Part shown: piece by piece, positions 14,590 to 18,609 of the stretch
Position numbering within the stretch: position 1 is the stretch's first letter
How the letters are laid out: every line of letters begins with the position of its first letter
NCBI GenBank assembly: GCA_949288625.1
Contig: CASEKZ010000009.1
Coordinates: 1 to 18,609 of the forward strand
DNA from: an uncultured bacterium
GTDB lineage: Bacteria; Bacillota_I; Bacilli_A; RF39; UBA660
Direction of reading: 5' to 3'
DNA length: 18,609 nucleotides
Position numbers and translations under genes: made by a program
The notes under the pieces: generated by a model
Told to the model about the DNA's origin: nothing
Database searches by the model: none
The model's input: the letters and a program-made list of their open reading frames with translations, nothing else

Positions 14590-15249
14590 TCTTTTGAGGT
14601 TACAACCCAAAAGGGAGTAATGGAAGAAATTAACACTGATGATTTAACAACTGTTGTAACTATTAAAAGACTAAAACCCACATCATCTGGTACAAAGATA
14701 TATCCTGGTCTTTTAAGCGTAACTGGTATTGAAGCAAGTTCTATAACTAATGATTCTAACACGGTTACGATAAATGCAACGATGGATAAGTTAGGACAAA
14801 AACAATATTTTACAATTAAAGTAACAAATACTGGAACGATACCATTGACATTTGATTTTTGGGATGAGTATGAAGAAAACACAACCATTAAAGGTAACTT
14901 AATAATGGATGACGGAAATAAAGTAGATCCAGATACCATCATGGATATGGTTGCAGGAACAATTGAAAATCCGTATGAACTTACTGAATCAGATTCGGTA
15001 GGTTGGAATCAATTTAAGGCTTCTTTCCTTGATATAAATAATGTGCTAGTTCCTAAAATTAGGCATGATGAGTTTGTTACGAACTTAGAGACTAACGAAA
15101 ACGCTTTTATTGAGATAAAAACCGGGGAATCCTTTTACATAATTTATAAGGTGGCGTTTGAGTATGCACCTCATAGCAACAGAATTAAAGGCTTTGAAGC
15201 TTCGGGTACTTCTAAAATAATACTTCCTATAAAACAATATGTTAAGTAA
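14467..15249 (+). CDS. SipW/TasA-type surface protein, second paralog
   Basis: Predicted exported protein of 260 aa. Residues 1-40 (MNKKKGIIIGAVLFILALAV, then GYALFSDTLTINGTATAKGD) are nearly identical to the upstream paralog. The rest is only distantly related: both keep a YPG segment and a beta strand followed by N-x-GTIP (here FTIKVTNTGTIPLTFDFWDE). It has no dockerin-like loop and no Cys cluster, unlike its neighbour. The body looks beta-rich and immunoglobulin-like, consistent with a cell-surface or fibre protein of the TasA/camelysin type. GGAGG precedes the ATG. It has its own poly-G promoter and its own terminator, so each paralog could be switched independently. Confidence 0.85.
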   Translation: MNKKKGIIIGAVLFILALAVGYALFSDTLTINGTATAKGDFSFEVTTQKGVMEEINTDDLTTVVTIKRLKPTSSGTKIYPGLLSVTGIEASSITNDSNTVTINATMDKLGQKQYFTIKVTNTGTIPLTFDFWDEYEENTTIKGNLIMDDGNKVDPDTIMDMVAGTIENPYELTESDSVGWNQFKASFLDINNVLVPKIRHDEFVTNLETNENAFIEIKTGESFYIIYKVAFEYAPHSNRIKGFEASGTSKIILPIKQYVK

Positions 15250-15250
15250 G

Positions 15251-15280
15251 GTGATGAGTAAAAACATCACTTTTTTTCTT
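15251..15280 (+). terminator. Terminator of the second surface-protein gene
   Basis: Perfect GTGATG/CATCAC stem (15251-15256/15265-15270) with loop AGTAAAAA, followed by seven T residues. Confidence 0.9.
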
Positions 15281-15304
15281 CTTGTTTTTAAACTTGATAA
15301 AAAA

Positions 15305-15313
15305 TGGTATAAT
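15305..15313 (+). promoter_or_regulatory. P-type ATPase promoter (extended -10)
   Basis: TGGTATAAT is a perfect extended -10. No good -35 is seen 16-18 bases upstream (TTGTTT at 15282 is 20 bases away), the same style as the lepA promoter. Confidence 0.65.
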
Positions 15314-15345
15314 AAAAATGTATGTTAGAAAAGTAGGTGCTAATT

Positions 15346-17655
15346 ATGAATAAAATTAGTGGTTTATCTAGTAGTGAGGTAAAAGAAAGAGTAAATAGTG
15401 GTTTGGTTAATTATGATACTACGACACCTAGTAAGAGTATTAAGCAAATACTTATTGAAAATACTTGTACTTTATTTAACTTTATAAACATCGTTTTAGG
15501 TATTGCCATTATTGTGGTTGGTTCTTATAAAAATCTTTTGTTTTTAGGTGTTGTTGTATGTAATACTTTAATTAGTACTATTCAAGAAATAAGGGCAAAA
15601 AAAATAGTTGATAAATTATCGGTTATATCGTCTTCAATGGTAAAGGTAATAAGAGATGGCAAAAAAGTTTTAATACACATAAACGAAGTGGTGATAGATG
15701 ATGTTGTAATTTATGAGCTTGGAGATCAAGTGATTACTGATTCTAAGGTAATAGATGGATTTTGTGAGGTTGATGAATCTTTTATAACTGGTGAGTCTAA
15801 AACCATCTATAAAAAAGAGGAAGATACTTTGTTATCTGGAAGTTTTATAGTAAGTGGAAGTGTTATAACAAGAGTAATTCACGTTGGTTTAGATAATTAT
15901 ACTTCAATAATATCTCATGATGCTAAAATGATGTCAAAAGAGGTAAGTTCTCAAATAATGAGATCCTTAAACAAAATCGTAAAATACGTATCAATCGCTT
16001 TAATACCGATTGGAATATTATTGTTATTGCGTCAGTTTTCAATAGATGGTAACACTACTCAAAATGCGGTTGTATCGGTTGCGGCGGCACTTATTGGAAT
16101 GATTCCAGAAGGACTTATTTTGCTTGTTTCAACGGTGCTTGCTATAAGTGTTTTAAGATTATCTAGATATGAAGTTTTAGTTCAAGACTTATATGCTATT
16201 GAAACGCTTGCTAGGGTAGATACATTATGTTTAGATAAAACTGGAACCTTAACCGAAGGCAAGATGGAAGTTTATGACGTTATTCCATTAAATAATTATA
16301 AGATGGATGAAATAGATTACGTAATGGAGGTTATATCAACTAATTTAAATGATAAAAACCCTACTTTTAAAGCAATAAATGAAAAGTATGGTAATAACTC
16401 AAAAGAAAAAGCTAAAGAAATAATTCCATTTTCTTCAGAAAGAAAGTATTCTGGTGTTAAATTTGATCATTATACGTACATTATGGGTGCACCAGAGTTT
16501 ATTTTAGAAAATAGTCTTGAAGATTATAAGGAAAAAATAGATGAGTTATCTTGTGAAAACCGTGTTTTGGCGTTGGTAAAAAAGACTAATAATAAAAAAG
16601 AGGTTTTGGCGTTTATTTTAATTAGGGATAAAATAAGAAATGAAGCTCATGATACGGTAGGCTTTTTCATAAATAACGATGTTGAGTTGAAAGTAATATC
16701 TGGTGATAATCCTAAGACGGCTTTAATGGTTGCTAAAAGTGTTGGAATAACAATTAAGGGAGTTTATGATGCGAGAATGATGGACGAAGAAACCGACCTT
16801 AACATGATTGTAGAAGAAAATAACATATTTGGTCGGGTTAAACCAGATCAAAAAAGATTACTAATAAGGGCACTTAAAAATAATGGTCACGTAGTTGCCA
16901 TGACTGGTGATGGAGTAAACGACGTTTTGGCTTTAAAAGAATCTGATTGTGGTATTGCGATGAATTCTGGAGCGGATGCTGCTAGAAACGTTTCTGAGTT
17001 AGTACTTTTAAATTCTAACTTTGATTCTATGCCAAAAATTGTAAAAGAAGGAAGAAGAACCATTAACAATGTTGAAAGGTCAGCAACTTTGTTTTTATCA
17101 AAAACAATATATGCATCACTTCTTGCGGTTTTGTTTTTATTTATTAATTATACGTATCCATTTCAACCAATTCAAATGACTTTAATTAATGGTTTTACAA
17201 TCGGAATACCTGCTTTTATTCTTGCGTTAGAACCAAATGAATCAAGGGTTAAGGGAAAGTTTTTAGCAAACGTAATTAGTAAGGCTATTCCAAGTGGTGT
17301 AACAACCGTTGTAAACATATTGATACTAGTGTTTATTTCAAGCTTAATTAACATGCCAACTGAGCAAACTTCAACGTCAGCGGTTATAATAACGGCGTAT
17401 ACTGCCATTTTGTTAATATATAGAATTAGTAAACCACTTAATTTTCTTAGAAAAACATTACTTCTTACGCTTAGTGTTGCTTTAGTACTTATGTTGCTAT
17501 TACCAATAGGAAGGGAAATATTTTCTTTAATTTGGTTAACTCCTAACGCTCTTTTGGTTTTGCTTTTCTTGATGTATGTATCAACTAGGTTATTTAAGCT
17601 TTTAAGCAATATAATAAGTATATTGATAAAGAAAAAGAGTAAATGGTTTATATAA
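15346..17655 (+). CDS. P-type cation ATPase, CtpE-like (probable calcium transporter)
   Basis: Membrane ion pump of 769 aa from ATG 15346. Actuator motif TGES is at 148-151. The phosphorylation motif DKTGTLTEG starts at Asp297, in the context YAIETLARVDTLCLDKTGT. The hinge motif GDGVND is at 521-526. Membrane helices: two near 35-75, two near 205-270 with the ion-site motif IPEGL, and about six from 575 to the end, including TIGIPAFILALEPNES. The size, PEGL and ALEPN segments match the actinobacterial/Firmicutes CtpE group, for which calcium uptake has been reported; the ion here is inferred. There is no N-terminal metal-binding domain, so it is not a heavy-metal type. The start has AGGTG upstream; GTG 15337 lies inside that site. 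Confidence 0.92.
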   Translation: MNKISGLSSSEVKERVNSGLVNYDTTTPSKSIKQILIENTCTLFNFINIVLGIAIIVVGSYKNLLFLGVVVCNTLISTIQEIRAKKIVDKLSVISSSMVKVIRDGKKVLIHINEVVIDDVVIYELGDQVITDSKVIDGFCEVDESFITGESKTIYKKEEDTLLSGSFIVSGSVITRVIHVGLDNYTSIISHDAKMMSKEVSSQIMRSLNKIVKYVSIALIPIGILLLLRQFSIDGNTTQNAVVSVAAALIGMIPEGLILLVSTVLAISVLRLSRYEVLVQDLYAIETLARVDTLCLDKTGTLTEGKMEVYDVIPLNNYKMDEIDYVMEVISTNLNDKNPTFKAINEKYGNNSKEKAKEIIPFSSERKYSGVKFDHYTYIMGAPEFILENSLEDYKEKIDELSCENRVLALVKKTNNKKEVLAFILIRDKIRNEAHDTVGFFINNDVELKVISGDNPKTALMVAKSVGITIKGVYDARMMDEETDLNMIVEENNIFGRVKPDQKRLLIRALKNNGHVVAMTGDGVNDVLALKESDCGIAMNSGADAARNVSELVLLNSNFDSMPKIVKEGRRTINNVERSATLFLSKTIYASLLAVLFLFINYTYPFQPIQMTLINGFTIGIPAFILALEPNESRVKGKFLANVISKAIPSGVTTVVNILILVFISSLINMPTEQTSTSAVIITAYTAILLIYRISKPLNFLRKTLLLTLSVALVLMLLLPIGREIFSLIWLTPNALLVLLFLMYVSTRLFKLLSNIISILIKKKSKWFI

Positions 17656-17666
17656 AAGGAGTAGTT

Positions 17667-18470
17667 ATGAAAAAAATCATATTTTCAGATATTGATAGAA
17701 CACTTGCAAAAGAAGGAGTTATATCAAGTAAAAACATAAAATATATAAATAAGTACATGAGTCTTGGAAATTTATTTGTTTTAGTAAGCGGAAGAACTAT
17801 TTTATACACTAAAAATATTTCTACTTTAATTGGTGCAAGTAAATATATTATATGTAACAATGGTGCTGTTATATATGACTTTGAAGCTGAAAAAATTATC
17901 TTTATGGAAAAAATCCCGTTTTGTTTGGTAAAAAAAGTGTTTGATATTGCTAAAAAATACGATTCAAGGTTAATAATTGGAACAAATGACAATACTTATG
18001 TTAATAAATTGTTATATGAAAATGAAACGTTAATTAATGAAATAACAAACGAATTTTATGATGATAATATAATTTGTCAAATAACAATATCTAATAAAGA
18101 TAAGGATGTAGTAGAAAAAATGGCTGAAGATATAAATAAAATAAAAGGTATAAAAATTTCGAATAGAAGTCGAATGCTATATGATGATTCTTACATAACA
18201 AAAGGCAATGTATGGCTTGATATAACAAATGAAAACGTAAATAAGGGTAGGGCCGTATTAAATTTATTAAAATATTTAAATATAAATATAGAAGATAGTG
18301 TGAGAATCGGTGATGATTTAAATGATGTATCCATGTTTTTTGATAAAGGAATAAACGTTGCGGTAGAAAACGCTATGCCAGAGTTAAAGGATAAAGCTAG
18401 TTTTATAGCTAGTTCGTGTGAGGATGATGGTGTTGCTTTTGCAATAAGAAGGATAATGGAAAAAAATTAA
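17667..18470 (+). CDS. Cof-type HAD phosphatase (HAD-IIB)
   Basis: Haloacid-dehalogenase-superfamily phosphatase of 267 aa, cytoplasmic, probably acting on sugar phosphates or similar small molecules. The nucleophile motif is SDIDRT with Asp8 and Asp10 (most relatives have G where Arg11 is). Motif II is SGR at 41-43, the conserved Lys is in NKGRA (Lys193), and the metal motif is GDDLND at 215-220. The region between is the Cof cap domain. AAAGGAG precedes ATG 17667, only 11 bases after the ATPase stop, so the two are very likely one transcript. Substrate cannot be told from sequence. Confidence 0.92.
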   Translation: MKKIIFSDIDRTLAKEGVISSKNIKYINKYMSLGNLFVLVSGRTILYTKNISTLIGASKYIICNNGAVIYDFEAEKIIFMEKIPFCLVKKVFDIAKKYDSRLIIGTNDNTYVNKLLYENETLINEITNEFYDDNIICQITISNKDKDVVEKMAEDINKIKGIKISNRSRMLYDDSYITKGNVWLDITNENVNKGRAVLNLLKYLNINIEDSVRIGDDLNDVSMFFDKGINVAVENAMPELKDKASFIASSCEDDGVAFAIRRIMEKN

Positions 18471-18517
18471 AAAAATAAGTAAATAACAAAAAAAGAGAAA
18501 TAGTAAAAAAGAAGATG

Positions 18518-18557
18518 AAAAAAAGCAATTTTGATCTAAGATCAAGATGCTTTTTTT
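18518..18557 (+). terminator. Strong terminator after the HAD gene
   Basis: Two-part stem: AAAAAAAGCA (18518-18527) pairs with TGCTTTTTTT (18548-18557), and TTGATC (18531-18536) pairs with GATCAA (18540-18545), separated by a small internal loop. The A- and T-runs on both sides suggest that it may work in both directions. Confidence 0.9.
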
Positions 18558-18586
18558 GTGATTAAAAGAAAGAAAAAAAGTAAAAA

Positions 18587-18609
18587 ATGAAGTTTGCAAA
18601 GGGATTTAA
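18587..18609 (+). CDS. Possible start of a further gene, cut by the window end
   Basis: ATG opens a frame reading MKFAKGF up to the last base. Upstream is A/G-rich (GAAAGAAAAAAAG) without a clear AGGAGG. Too short to identify. Confidence 0.25.

Noticed and set aside
1..18609. CRISPR arrays, tRNA or rRNA genes, phage or IS elements, antibiotic resistance genes
   Set aside because: None seen on either strand. The T-box leader is the only structured RNA with clear support.

Overview
The window is a strongly AT-rich (by eye about 30% GC), gene-dense piece of a low-GC Firmicutes chromosome. Nearly all genes lie on the + strand, with AGGAGG-type ribosome binding sites, sigma-A-type promoters and U-tailed hairpin terminators. 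The standard code fits: every Trp I checked is TGG. All sixteen stops are TAA or TAG. The gene style (CtpE-like ATPase, SipW/TasA-type surface proteins, many small unknown proteins) suggests an uncultured gut Bacilli lineage near the Mollicutes. That placement is an inference, not something the sequence proves.

Layout. (1) Positions 1-1400: a tryptophan T-box leader with its terminator, a possible 10-codon upstream ORF, then trpS and its terminator. (2) 1400-5094: lepA from an extended -10 promoter, an unknown 250-aa gene, and hemW overlapping it by 19 nt. (3) 5087-6591: a promoter inside the end of hemW drives an acidic membrane-anchored protein and a helical unknown protein. (4) 6599-6974: a 94-codon ORF with a good promoter and terminator but no ATG, GTG or TTG start. 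(5) 6992-13510: the HrcA/CIRCE heat-shock operon hrcA-grpE-dnaK-(pepF)-dnaJ. The order lepA-hemW-hrcA-grpE-dnaK-dnaJ is the classic Bacillus arrangement, here interrupted by unknown genes and by pepF. (6) 13506-15280: a tandem pair of surface-protein genes. (7) 15305-18557: a CtpE-like P-type ATPase and a Cof-type HAD phosphatase, probably one transcript, closed by a strong terminator.

The most notable region is the tandem pair. The two genes share a nearly identical module of about 228 bp (upstream region, promoter, ribosome binding site and signal/anchor coding sequence), but their extracellular parts have diverged. In each promoter the spacer between -35 and -10 is built around a run of 9 or 10 G residues, striking in so AT-rich a genome. 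This is the architecture of slipped-strand phase-variable promoters (for example Neisseria porA/opc and Mycoplasma hyorhinis vlp), so the pair looks like a phase-variable, diversifying surface-protein cassette.
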